Assembly: GCA_903850565.1 (NCBI GenBank) | Contig: CAINLV010000029.1 | Coordinates: 62,001 to 126,000, forward strand | Length of the DNA: 64,000 nt | Source: an uncultured Actinomycetes bacterium | Lineage (GTDB): Bacteria; Actinomycetota; Actinomycetes; Nanopelagicales; Nanopelagicaceae | Direction of reading: 5' to 3' | Part shown: in pieces, positions 24,733 to 33,118 of the stretch | Layout: each line of letters begins with the position of its first letter | Position numbering within the stretch: the first letter of the stretch is position 1 | Notes under the pieces: model-generated | The model's input: the letters and a program-made list of their open reading frames with translations, nothing else | The model's database searches: none | What the model was told of the DNA's origin: nothing | Position numbers and translations under genes: made by a program

Positions 24733-25857
24733 CTACTTCTTCTGCCAAGAACTTTTCCCGTCACTACCTACCTTGCAGGCAAGTTGAGTTCCATCAGCGG
24801 CCTTACCGCTTGCACCCTTTGTGGGATCGCATGACTCTCCAACTTGTTGAAAGACTGGACCACCAGAATTGTTAGGAGCCTCTGGTTTTTGCGTCTCGCC
24901 TGGCTTAGCACCGCTATCGGAGTTGCCGGAATTACTCTGTAAGGAAGAAACGTTCGCGGCAATTGTTTCTCCTTTGAGGGCAACCCAATCTGCGGTGGTG
25001 CGCCCTGTTCCAACACTAAAGTCGCAAGGGTTTGTTTTCCGTTCTGCAATGGAAATCTTCATATCTGATGGAGTGATCCCGTGTTCAGCGAACGTCGCCA
25101 AGACTTCTTTGGTCATGTGATCAAAGATGCTTCCGAGTATTTCGGCATCGTTTGGTGCTCGTGATTTTCCAGTCAAATCTATATCGAAATCAAAACCTGA
25201 TTCCGCTAACGAAGCAAAGCCTAAGAAATCGCCAGCCTTTACCGAGTCTCCGACTCTAAAGTTCTTAGTGAAATATATATGTCCAAAAGTGAAAAGAACA
25301 TTTTGGTCAATGGGGGTAGAAAGCCCCAGTCCATTTCCATTCTTTGGACGCCCCTGGCCTTTTTTGTCTGCTTCAAGAAATATCGTGTCTACCTTGCCAT
25401 CAAATGGCGCGAAAACTTTGACTTTATCTGTGGTTCCTTGAAGTTCTAGAATCGGAAAGAAATAATGTTTAAGTGAAGCATTACTCACGAGAGTTTTATC
25501 GAAGGTGTAGCCATCTCGATTGTGGCCAGAACAGCTCGCATATTTTGAAATGCTGTTTATCTGATCTAAGTCAACCGGAACGGCAGTAATGTATTTGGCA
25601 TCAAGGCTTGGCCAACCATTTTTTGAAACTGAGGGATCTTTTTTTTGTGAATTGGAATCGACAACTGCTGATCCTTTATCCCAAACTAATTTCTTGCCCG
25701 ATTTAACACATCGATATTTCTTACCGGAATCGAAAACTGTTTGACCTGCCACTTTGCAAGTAGAACCTGACTTAATCGCGGCGCTGGCTAACGGGGTGAA
25801 AGAAGTCAGCGCAAGTGAAGTGAGTAGTAAAGAGAAGATCAAAATAGTGCGCTTCAT
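24733..25857 (-). CDS. Exported degenerate M23 (LytM-like) protein with two Cys modules
   Basis: A 374-residue secreted protein. Residues 1-27 form a signal peptide. A two-cysteine module follows (STCKVAGQT, YRCVKSGKKLVW), and a second, related one closes the protein (ESCDPTKGA, LACKVGSDGKSSW). The middle looks like an M23 endopeptidase: VKVFAPFDGKVDTIF, LFTFGHIYF and RVGDSVKAGDFLGFA are its beta strands. However, the metal-binding HxH strand reads GFDFDIDL, so ligands are missing and it probably binds glycan or protein instead of cutting peptidoglycan. A disordered Ser/Pro-rich stretch precedes the last module. Exact role unknown. Confidence 0.75.
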   Translation of the reverse strand: MKRTILIFSLLLTSLALTSFTPLASAAIKSGSTCKVAGQTVFDSGKKYRCVKSGKKLVWDKGSAVVDSNSQKKDPSVSKNGWPSLDAKYITAVPVDLDQINSISKYASCSGHNRDGYTFDKTLVSNASLKHYFFPILELQGTTDKVKVFAPFDGKVDTIFLEADKKGQGRPKNGNGLGLSTPIDQNVLFTFGHIYFTKNFRVGDSVKAGDFLGFASLAESGFDFDIDLTGKSRAPNDAEILGSIFDHMTKEVLATFAEHGITPSDMKISIAERKTNPCDFSVGTGRTTADWVALKGETIAANVSSLQSNSGNSDSGAKPGETQKPEAPNNSGGPVFQQVGESCDPTKGASGKAADGTQLACKVGSDGKSSWQKK

Positions 25858-25906
25858 AGCGCCACTTTACGACCTTGCTTTGATTGGCGGAATGCTTCGG
25901 CAGAAA

Positions 25907-25942
25907 AAAGCCCCGCTTCGGATTCCTCCAAAATGGGGCTTT
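25907..25942 (-). terminator. Intrinsic terminator of the aldehyde dehydrogenase gene
   Basis: On the reverse strand AAAGCCCC (25942-25935) pairs with GGGGCTTT (25914-25907) around a 20-base loop that itself can pair partly, and TTT continues after the stem to give a six-T run. It lies 26 bp after the stop of the leftward aldehyde dehydrogenase gene. Confidence 0.85.
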
Positions 25943-25968
25943 CAAATCTCTCCGCGAGCTTTGCGTTG

Positions 25969-27393
25969 TTAAATCTCCACGCCAATATATTTTGTCTCTA
26001 AGAATTCATGGATTCCATCGAAACCACCTTCGCGGCCCAAACCACTCTGCTTTACGCCACCGAAGGAAGCAGCAGGATCTGAGATAACACCACGGTTGAT
26101 CGCAACCATGCCCGATTCCAAAGCTTCTGCAGTTCGAATTGCCCGGCCTAGTTCACCTGAGAATACATAGGAGATCAAACCGAATGGGGTGTCATTTGCT
26201 AGTGCGATTGCTTCTTCGTCGGTGTCGAAAATAATCACTGGAGCAACTGGACCGAAGACTTCGTGGGCCAGAATCGGATTGTCTTTCTCAATCTGAAGAA
26301 CGGTTGCTGGATAGAACGCGCCTTCGCCTTCAGGAATCACGCCGCCTGTGGTGACTTTCCCGCCAGCTGCAACAGATGCGTCCACTAGTTCGGCAATTTT
26401 GTTTCGCTCTTTCAAGGAAACACTTGCACCAAGTTGTGCGCCTTCAGACATACCGTCTGCCATTTTTAGGCTAGACATAGCCAGCGTTAACTTTGAGGTG
26501 AATTCTTCGGCAACCGAACGAGCAACAAACATACGGTTTGCTGCGGTGCACGCGGCTCCACCATTTCGCATCTTTGCAATCATGGCACCTTTGACGGCTT
26601 CGTCGATATTTGCATCATCTAATACTAGAAGTGGGGCATTGCCACCTAACTCCATTGATGTTCGAATCACCTGGTCGGCTGCTTCGCGAATTAACACGCG
26701 GCCAACTTCGGTGGAACCAGTGAAGGAGAGATTGCGAACCCGCGGATCGTGAAGCATTCGAGAAATTGCTGGGCCTGTTTTCTTAGGAAGAATCAAATTG
26801 ATAACGCCTTTAGGAACACCAGCGCGTTCCATAATGTCAACGATCCAAAGTGCAGTCAGCGGAGTTTCGCTAGCTGGCTTCAAGATCATGGTGCATCCGG
26901 CTGCAATTGCTGGGCCAATCTTTCGGGTAGCCATACCAGCAGGGAAATTCCATGGGGTAATTAATAAGGAGACACCAATTGGTTGGTGAGTGATCAAAAT
27001 TCGCTTGTCGCCACTTGGGGACTTTCGGAAATCTCCGGCGGTTCGAACTGCTTCTTCAGAGAACCAACGAAAAAATTCGGCGGCGTAGAGAACTTCACCA
27101 CGAGCATCAGAAAAGACCTTGCCATTTTCTAAGGAGATCAGCTTTGCAATATGGTCTGCTTCAGCAATCATGATTTCGAAAGCTTTGCGGAGGATTTCCG
27201 CACGGTAGCGAGGTGCGGTTTTTGCCCAGGCTGGGAATGCTCGGTAGGCGGCGTCAACTGCTTCGTCGCATTGCGCGTCGCTGGCGGCTTGAACCTCGGC
27301 AATAACCTCCCCCGTCGAAGGGTTCAGTACCGGAATCGTGCCTTCGCCTTTAACCCAGGCGCCGTCAATATAAAGGTCGGTTTTAAGTAGCAT
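25969..27393 (-). CDS. Aldehyde dehydrogenase (succinate-semialdehyde/SLA dehydrogenase type)
   Basis: A 474-residue NAD(P)-dependent aldehyde dehydrogenase. The cofactor block LLITPWNFPAGMATRKIGPA, catalytic Glu in SMELGGNAPLLVLDDANID, and catalytic Cys in RNGGAACTAANRMFV are intact, and the C-terminus GGVKQSGLGREGGFDGIHEF is typical of GabD-like enzymes. Ordinary annotation would be succinate-semialdehyde dehydrogenase. The sulfolactaldehyde dehydrogenase of SQ-degrading Pseudomonas belongs to the same superfamily, and this is the only aldehyde dehydrogenase in the window, so it is a candidate for the oxidation step missing from the locus at 6.5-19.4 kb. It is alone in its transcription unit and has no copy of the locus operator upstream, which weakens that idea. 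Confidence 0.9.
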   Translation of the reverse strand: MLLKTDLYIDGAWVKGEGTIPVLNPSTGEVIAEVQAASDAQCDEAVDAAYRAFPAWAKTAPRYRAEILRKAFEIMIAEADHIAKLISLENGKVFSDARGEVLYAAEFFRWFSEEAVRTAGDFRKSPSGDKRILITHQPIGVSLLITPWNFPAGMATRKIGPAIAAGCTMILKPASETPLTALWIVDIMERAGVPKGVINLILPKKTGPAISRMLHDPRVRNLSFTGSTEVGRVLIREAADQVIRTSMELGGNAPLLVLDDANIDEAVKGAMIAKMRNGGAACTAANRMFVARSVAEEFTSKLTLAMSSLKMADGMSEGAQLGASVSLKERNKIAELVDASVAAGGKVTTGGVIPEGEGAFYPATVLQIEKDNPILAHEVFGPVAPVIIFDTDEEAIALANDTPFGLISYVFSGELGRAIRTAEALESGMVAINRGVISDPAASFGGVKQSGLGREGGFDGIHEFLETKYIGVEI

Positions 27394-27442
27394 TAAAGAA
27401 GCATACGCTTGGCTTGCGAAGTAAAATCATCACCCTGGCAAA

Positions 27443-27458
27443 GTGAAAGCAATTTCAC
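27443..27458. promoter_or_regulatory. Inverted repeat GTGAAA-N4-TTTCAC in divergent promoter region
   Basis: GTGAAAGCAATTTCAC lies between the leftward aldehyde dehydrogenase and the rightward APC permease. Its inner 14 bases match 12 of 14 positions of the LacI-type operator at 45880, but the essential central CG is AA, so it may belong to another regulator. A second inverted repeat, TTGCCA...TGGCAA, follows at about 27467-27488. Evidence is symmetry and position only. Confidence 0.35.
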
Positions 27459-27505
27459 ACTCCCAGTTGCCACCCTAGGGGCTGGCAAGCCCAGAGCAGA
27501 AAGAA

Positions 27506-29869
27506 GTGACCGTGCCCAAGTCTTGGACAGATGACGCTCCCGAACCTATGGCTCTGCAAGAACACGCTCACCTGCGCGATCCGCTCTCTTATAAAATCAA
27601 AAAAGCGCTCCTGGGTGACCCGCTAAACCGCCATTCACTCTCCCACCAGCGCCTGAGCAAGCGCTTCGCCTTGGGAATCCTTTCCTCGGATTGCATCTCC
27701 TCTTCGGCCTACGGCAGCGAGCAAATCCTGCTCGCCTTACTTCCAGCCTTCGGTTTGGCCGCCTTTAATATTTTGATGCCAATGACCCTGGTGGTCTTAT
27801 TCGTTCTGGTGATCATTTCATTCTCATATCGCGAAGTCGTTCAGATCTACACCAAGTCCGGTGGTGCGTACGTGGTCTCGCGCGACAACTTGGGTCAGGT
27901 CGTTGCCCAAATTGCTGCAGTCGCACTCATGTTGGATTACATAGTTACCGTTGCTATTCAATCCTCGGCAGGTATCGATGCTGTGCTTTCAACTTTTGCA
28001 AATTTACATCCATACAAATTGCAAATGACAGTCGCGGTCATTTTGTTGCTTACCTACGGAAACCTGCGCGGAGTGAAGGAAGCAGGCGCGGCCTTTGCAT
28101 TACCTACTTATCTTTTCGTGGGTGCGCTTGCGGTTGTCTTCGGAATGGGTATCTATAGAACTATTAATGGCACACTTCCAAAATACGATCCTCATGTTGC
28201 TGGTGCCGTTCCAGTGGGTCATTCACAAGGATTGCTGACCTTCGCTGCAATCTTTATTTTGCTGCGTGCGTTTGCTAACGGCGGTTCATCGCTCACCGGT
28301 CTTGAAGCGATTTCTGATGGCGTTTCTCTCTTTAAAGTTCCCGAAGGTGTCAATGCCCGAAAGACCTTGATGATCATGAGTGGAATTTTGGGAACCATGG
28401 TTTTTGGTGTCTCTTGGTTTGCACATTCAACTTGGGCGACTCCTTACATGAAAGGTTCGCCGACTGTTATTTCACAGATTGCTAAGGCCGCACTTGGCCA
28501 AGGCGGATTTGGTTCGGTCTTCTTCTATGTGGTTCAGGCAGCTACAACTTTGATTCTGATTACCGGAGCAAATACTGCATATAGCGGTTTCCCTTATCTT
28601 GTGAATTTTGTGGCCAACGATGGATATCTGCCGCGTCAACTCACCAAGCGTGGTCACCGATTAGCTTTTTCTAATGGAATTATTTTACTTGCCAGCAGTG
28701 CAACCGTCTTGGTTATCGCAACAAAAGCTTCCGTAGATCATCTTGTGGCCTTTTATGCACTTGGTGTTTTTACTGGTTTTGCTTTGGTCGGTTTTGGTAT
28801 GGCCAAACGAGCCAAGAGCAATAAGGAGGCTGGCTGGCGCTGGAAATTCGGCATCAACATCGTCTCCGGAGTGGTTTCGTTCACGATCATTATTATTTTC
28901 GCGGTAGTGAAATTCACCGAAGGTGCTTGGGTAATTATCGTTATCACGCCAATTCTGGTTGTTGCCTTACTTCGACTAAATCGCCAATACCGCCAGGAAC
29001 AAACGGCTCTGAAAGTTACTCAGGTTCAATCACGAGCGACCTCCATTACTCGGCATAATGTTTCGGTCTTGGTTGATAGCGTGGATATTGCCACGGTTGG
29101 TGCGGTTCGATACGCACGCAGTTTGAGCCCAAGAAACTTGTCCGCTGTTCACTTTGTTATTGATGACCGAAGATCAGAAATGATCAAAGAAGAATGGGCA
29201 TCTAATAAGGCACTAGCCGACGTTCCTTTGGAATTAATCGATTGTCCAGACCGAAGAATTCCTAATGCTGCGCTGGATTATGCCATCCGGGCTACGGCAT
29301 CCCAGGATGTAGAACTCACCTTGTTGTTGCCACGTCGTTCATATTCCTTCTTCTTGGGACGGCTGTTACACGATCAGACAGCTGAAGAAATTGCCCGTCC
29401 AATCTCCCAGTTGCCCAGAGTTGTTGCAACAATTATTCCTTTCGATGTCGAAAAAATTATTTCTGGTGAAAAGGTCGATGTCCACGCAGAACACGATATG
29501 GCTCAATCTTTGCAACCCATGACAGTGCCGGCACATCGCGATCCAATCGATGATGATTCACCGATTTTGTCCGCAACTGGCGAGGTAAGCCACTATGCGG
29601 AAAATATCTATCCGATCGGAAAGGCGACTTGGCGTAAACGTGCTCATATTCGCGGTCGCGTCTCTTCTATCCGTACCGCCCCTTCTGGTGGTGCACCACG
29701 TGTTGAAGTAGAAGTGTGGGACACAACCGGCGGCATTACCTTGCAATTTCTAGGCCGGCGTGAAATTGCCGGACTTGAAGTTGGTTCGACAATCTGCGCC
29801 GAAGGTATGGTTGGCGAGCAAGATGGTGCGCTCACGATCTTGAATCCTTCTTACGAAATCGTTATCTAA
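27506..29869 (+). CDS. APC-family permease with cytoplasmic domain and C-terminal OB-fold
   Basis: A 787-residue fusion. Residues 60-470 form a 12-helix APC-type cation or amino-acid permease (AYGSEQILLALLPAFGLAAF, YTKSGGAYVVSRDNLGQVVA, GLTGLEAISDGV-like SLTGLEAISDGVSLFKVPEG), resembling the KimA-like group of actinobacteria. About 500-650 is a soluble USP-like domain (NVSVLVDSVDIATVGAVRYA). The last 90 residues (RKRAHIRGRVSSIRTAPSGG, VEVWDTTGGITLQFLGR) are a complete OB-fold resembling nucleic-acid-binding domains that are normally a separate small gene near this permease. The start is GTG 27506. Substrate is unproven; potassium or amino acids are the likely classes. Confidence 0.85.
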   Translation: MTVPKSWTDDAPEPMALQEHAHLRDPLSYKIKKALLGDPLNRHSLSHQRLSKRFALGILSSDCISSSAYGSEQILLALLPAFGLAAFNILMPMTLVVLFVLVIISFSYREVVQIYTKSGGAYVVSRDNLGQVVAQIAAVALMLDYIVTVAIQSSAGIDAVLSTFANLHPYKLQMTVAVILLLTYGNLRGVKEAGAAFALPTYLFVGALAVVFGMGIYRTINGTLPKYDPHVAGAVPVGHSQGLLTFAAIFILLRAFANGGSSLTGLEAISDGVSLFKVPEGVNARKTLMIMSGILGTMVFGVSWFAHSTWATPYMKGSPTVISQIAKAALGQGGFGSVFFYVVQAATTLILITGANTAYSGFPYLVNFVANDGYLPRQLTKRGHRLAFSNGIILLASSATVLVIATKASVDHLVAFYALGVFTGFALVGFGMAKRAKSNKEAGWRWKFGINIVSGVVSFTIIIIFAVVKFTEGAWVIIVITPILVVALLRLNRQYRQEQTALKVTQVQSRATSITRHNVSVLVDSVDIATVGAVRYARSLSPRNLSAVHFVIDDRRSEMIKEEWASNKALADVPLELIDCPDRRIPNAALDYAIRATASQDVELTLLLPRRSYSFFLGRLLHDQTAEEIARPISQLPRVVATIIPFDVEKIISGEKVDVHAEHDMAQSLQPMTVPAHRDPIDDDSPILSATGEVSHYAENIYPIGKATWRKRAHIRGRVSSIRTAPSGGAPRVEVEVWDTTGGITLQFLGRREIAGLEVGSTICAEGMVGEQDGALTILNPSYEIVI

Positions 29870-30693
29870 AGTTTCTGCGAAGGAATCAATAGCTCAATCG
29901 TTGGGATAAGTGAGAGTATCTCTTGATCGGAAAGCCCCTCGAAGAGTTTTGGACCCATTTGAGACTTGTGGCATCGCAATGCCGCGACTTTTTCGGAAAT
30001 GAATTCGGCAACCGGAACGGCCACAGTCTGTTCCATAACTTCTAAAGCCGATTCCAATGCGCCATCTAGAAGTTCCTTCACTGAAGTTAAATTCGCAGTT
30101 AAGTTCAAGCTTTCCAGCGCTTGGGAATCGGGAATCATGCACCACATAAGTATTGGGGCTTGGTCCCCACTTTTACCGAGCTGAGTTGATTCGGCAACAA
30201 TCGCTAGGGCTTTAGTCGTTATCAGGTTGGTCTGAATGTGGTCCGGGTGGCCGTATCCACCGCTGGGGTCATAAGTAATAACGATTTGGGGGTCAAAGTC
30301 CAAGATCACTTGTGCCAACAGGTTTGCTCGTTCCATCACATCTGCCTTTATGAAGGCGTGTGGGTGCTGGTTTGAGATTCGCCCGGTCATGCCACTATCT
30401 CGGAATTTTCGCGTCGGTGCTCCTAAAAATAAGTGGCGCCTAACGCCAAGAACCTGAAGTGCGGCCGCTAATTCCTCACTTCGGTATTGTCCTAAATTGT
30501 CGTTCTTCGCTGACGCCGACTGGCTCAGAGATGGATCCAATATGTCGCCCTCTTCGCCTCTGGTGCAAGTCACGACCATAACCTGGAAGCCATCAGCGAT
30601 GCATTGCGCGATCGATGCGCCGGTATAAAGCGCCTCGTCATCAGGATGGGCGTGAACAAAGAGAACACGACGAGATTGCGCGGATACGGGCAC
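29866..30693 (-). CDS. mshB: PIG-L deacetylase, probable mycothiol biosynthesis MshB
   Basis: A 275-residue zinc-dependent N-acetylglucosaminyl-inositol deacetylase. VLFVHAHPDDEALYTGASIA carries the H-P-D-D zinc site; TCTRGEEGD, RSEELAAALQVLGV, FLGAPTRKFRDSGMTG and ITYDPSGGYGHPDHIQTN (second zinc His) follow MshB block by block. MshB removes acetyl from GlcNAc-Ins during synthesis of mycothiol, the actinobacterial thiol. It overlaps the end of the APC permease by 4 bp on the opposite strand. Other PIG-L members are possible, but RDSGMxG and GGYGHPDH favour MshB. Confidence 0.85.
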   Translation of the reverse strand: MPVSAQSRRVLFVHAHPDDEALYTGASIAQCIADGFQVMVVTCTRGEEGDILDPSLSQSASAKNDNLGQYRSEELAAALQVLGVRRHLFLGAPTRKFRDSGMTGRISNQHPHAFIKADVMERANLLAQVILDFDPQIVITYDPSGGYGHPDHIQTNLITTKALAIVAESTQLGKSGDQAPILMWCMIPDSQALESLNLTANLTSVKELLDGALESALEVMEQTVAVPVAEFISEKVAALRCHKSQMGPKLFEGLSDQEILSLIPTIELLIPSQKL

Positions 30694-30765
30694 GAACTAA
30701 GGTTAGCGCTCGACGTGTGCGAAATTCTAAGAGTTAGACTTATGGAAATTGTCAGGAGCTCAAAA

Positions 30766-31542
30766 ATGAAGCATCACGTAGCGATCGCTCTATGGGACAG
30801 CTCTCTTCTGACCGCTTCGCAAACCATCGATGCCCTCGCCACTTCTGGGATAGACGTAATCACGATAAATTCCAGTTTAAAGAGGGCGATTGGAACGGAT
30901 ATCTCTTCCCCAAACATATTTATCGAACAAGTAAAGAAGGCAGTCCGGTCCTGTCCTGAAGGCGACTACTTTTTTACTTATATTTCCGGTGATGTGAGCT
31001 CTTCGAATTGGGGTTCATATATTCAGCGATTAACTCAAGTCATAACTGCGCTTGACCCTTTTGTTTACGCCCCTTATTTAACCTCGGAAGGATACCCTCG
31101 AGAGTTCGTCCACTTAACCGCAGATTTAGAGAGCGCGGATTTGGATATCGCTTGCATGACCGATGGGCTCGTTTTTTCACTACATCCGACGATTGTGCAA
31201 GAGTTGAAGAACTTCTTTGCATATCTAGATGCGCAAAACGCACGGTTTACAGTTGGATGGGGATTGGATTGGATCTGGTGCTTATTGGCGATTCATCATC
31301 AGAAGTACATTATTCGAGACGTGGCAATGCCACTTTTACACCCATCTGGCACCTCTTATGACAAATCGCAGGCGAAAGAAGAATTTCATCAGGTAATCAA
31401 TTTCTTTTTGGATTACCGCCATCAATTAGATGGAAGTGACACTCAATTTCGAAAATATATTTATATGATCAATGAAAGGTTTAAGAACAACCCCAAATTC
31501 TTGCAAGCGAATGCATTCTTCCCAAAGGTAGGGTCAATTTGA
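30766..31542 (+). CDS. Unrecognised protein, possibly glycosyltransferase-like
   Basis: A 258-residue soluble protein, first gene of a six-gene overlapping cassette. It begins MKHHVAIALWDSSLLTASQT, looks like an alpha/beta nucleotide-binding start, and has YFFTYISGDVSSSNW and DIACMTDGLVFSLHP, then FTVGWGLDWIWCLLAIHHQK, a layout reminiscent of sugar-nucleotide transferases where a D-x-x or D-W motif binds the donor. AGGAG stands eight bases before ATG 30766; an in-frame ATG at 30742 is the alternative. Its stop overlaps the TTG start of the GT4 gene. I cannot name the family with confidence. Confidence 0.6.
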   Translation: MKHHVAIALWDSSLLTASQTIDALATSGIDVITINSSLKRAIGTDISSPNIFIEQVKKAVRSCPEGDYFFTYISGDVSSSNWGSYIQRLTQVITALDPFVYAPYLTSEGYPREFVHLTADLESADLDIACMTDGLVFSLHPTIVQELKNFFAYLDAQNARFTVGWGLDWIWCLLAIHHQKYIIRDVAMPLLHPSGTSYDKSQAKEEFHQVINFFLDYRHQLDGSDTQFRKYIYMINERFKNNPKFLQANAFFPKVGSI

Positions 31543-32678
31543 AGATTCTCCATGTTGCCCCAAACGCCTACCCATTTACCGGTGGGATAGAAGTCTTACT
31601 CCGTAATTTGGCGTTGTATGAAAAGAATTTGGGCATAAACGAATTACTGATCGCCTTTCCTGATCGCTCCCACATTTTCGACTCACAATTCAGCATTGAT
31701 GGCACCAGAGTCATTCCTATGAAAGTCTTGATGCAAAAACCCACCAATCCACTCCTTCCCAAGCCGGTCTACAAACCTTCGGAAATTGTGGAGATATTCT
31801 CACTTTATCGAAATCTTTTGCTCACCGAAAAGCCAGATGTCATTCACCTTCATGACTACAGCGAGGCCTCCTTGCCAGTTATATCCGTGGCACGAAGCCT
31901 TGGGATTCCATTAATTCAACATCTGCACATCATGATTACCTCTGCATTTCCAGATGACCTCATAAATAACTTCAAGAACCTGACCAACTTCATTGCCGTT
32001 TCGCAAGCAGCTAAGGATGCGTTAGATCGCGCGATTGGAAAGGAAAGTAATGCGATTGTCGTTCCAAATGGAATTCCTGAAGTTTCCGAAGAAACGCTAA
32101 ATCTTTCAAAAGATCACACCAATATCATTTTGTGCGTTGGTCGATGTGTGCCCTCCAAAGGGTTCAATAGGGCATTTAATATTCTGGAAGGTCTTTTGAA
32201 ATCCGGGATCGATTGTCGCCTGGAATTCATTGGAGCCGGGCCCACCCTGTCGCATTTGAAAGTTGAAACAACAGCACGGAGCCTTGATTCGCGAGTCTCC
32301 TTCTACGGATTACTAGATCGAGACGTTGTTCTGCAAAAGATCAGAACCGCTACCGTTTTACTGGTTCCTTCCGAATCGGAAGAAGGGTTTGGCCTAGTAG
32401 TAGCCGAAGCTGGCGCCTGTAAGACTCCTGTAGTTGCCACAAAGATTGGTGGGCTAGTAGAAACTGTTGAAGATGGAGTCAACGGCTACTCACGTGAACT
32501 CAATGACGAACCAGGTTTAATTGAAGCGGTTGCGAAAATCATCACAAATCCGAAATTGGCAGAGGAGTTGGGTGAAGCCGGATATTTACGTTTCCAACGT
32601 ATGTATGGCATAAAGGAATTCGCTGCGAAAGTTGATAGCCTCTACCAACTCGCATTATTGAAAGGGACAATTTGGTGA
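31539..32678 (+). CDS. GT4-family glycosyltransferase
   Basis: A 379-residue GT-B glycosyltransferase. The acceptor half begins LHVAPNAYPFTGGIEVLLRN; the donor half has ILCVGRCVPSKGFNRAFNIL and the catalytic E-x7-E region VPSESEEGFGLVVAEAGACK followed by PVVATKIGGLVETVEDGVNG, the nucleotide-sugar site. Length is typical. It starts with TTG inside the stop of the previous gene (TTGA overlap) and its own stop overlaps the PqqD-like gene. Role is probably in a cell-surface or secreted glycan. Confidence 0.9.
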   Translation: MKILHVAPNAYPFTGGIEVLLRNLALYEKNLGINELLIAFPDRSHIFDSQFSIDGTRVIPMKVLMQKPTNPLLPKPVYKPSEIVEIFSLYRNLLLTEKPDVIHLHDYSEASLPVISVARSLGIPLIQHLHIMITSAFPDDLINNFKNLTNFIAVSQAAKDALDRAIGKESNAIVVPNGIPEVSEETLNLSKDHTNIILCVGRCVPSKGFNRAFNILEGLLKSGIDCRLEFIGAGPTLSHLKVETTARSLDSRVSFYGLLDRDVVLQKIRTATVLLVPSESEEGFGLVVAEAGACKTPVVATKIGGLVETVEDGVNGYSRELNDEPGLIEAVAKIITNPKLAEELGEAGYLRFQRMYGIKEFAAKVDSLYQLALLKGTIW

Positions 32679-33118
32679 CTACTACTCCTATTGCTTATGA
32701 AATTTGTGCCGGAGAACTAGAGTGGGAGCGACTCAACGGAGAAGTAATCGTCATTTCATTTAAGTCCGGAAAATATTTTAGTCTCAGTGGTGCTGCAGCC
32801 GATCTATGGAGTTTGATCGTTGAAATTGTTCCCATCTCTGATTGGCATCAAGTGTTGGCTCAGGAATGGTCAGGCATTGAAATAGATCAAAAGGAAATTG
32901 ATTCCTTTATTTCGCAATGTTTAGCGGAGGGTTTAATAAGATCAGTAGAAGCAACAAATACTAAATCGGGTCCAATTCAACTGCTGAAAGATTTTGATCG
33001 AAAGGTCTTTGCCGTTTCGCTAATGACCTTCGGAAACCTTCAGGATTTAATTATGGTTGACCCCGTACACGATGCCTCGTTGATAAATTGGCCGCTTCCA
33101 ACCGATGCCTCAATCTAG
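32675..33118 (+). CDS. PqqD-like protein
   Basis: A 147-residue protein. Residues 12-95 match the PqqD/RRE-like winged-helix fold: WERLNGEVIVISFKSGKYFS, LSGAAADLWSLI and a C-terminal helix pair. PqqD domains bind leader peptides for RiPP-modifying enzymes, but similar proteins also occur with HPr-kinase-like genes in glycan loci. The C-terminal tail is unusual: FGNLQDLIMVDPVHDASLIN, then WPLP, resembling a conserved D-L-Q-D-L-x-x-x-D-P-x-H-x motif of this subgroup. I take GTG 32675 (GTGA overlap with the GT4 stop); TTG 32672 is one codon upstream. It overlaps the kinase gene by 14 bp. Confidence 0.75.
   Translation: MTTTPIAYEICAGELEWERLNGEVIVISFKSGKYFSLSGAAADLWSLIVEIVPISDWHQVLAQEWSGIEIDQKEIDSFISQCLAEGLIRSVEATNTKSGPIQLLKDFDRKVFAVSLMTFGNLQDLIMVDPVHDASLINWPLPTDASI

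Noticed and set aside
27443-27458. Third LacI-type operator of the glucan regulon
   Set aside because: The central CG is AA; listed only as an inverted repeat of unknown use.
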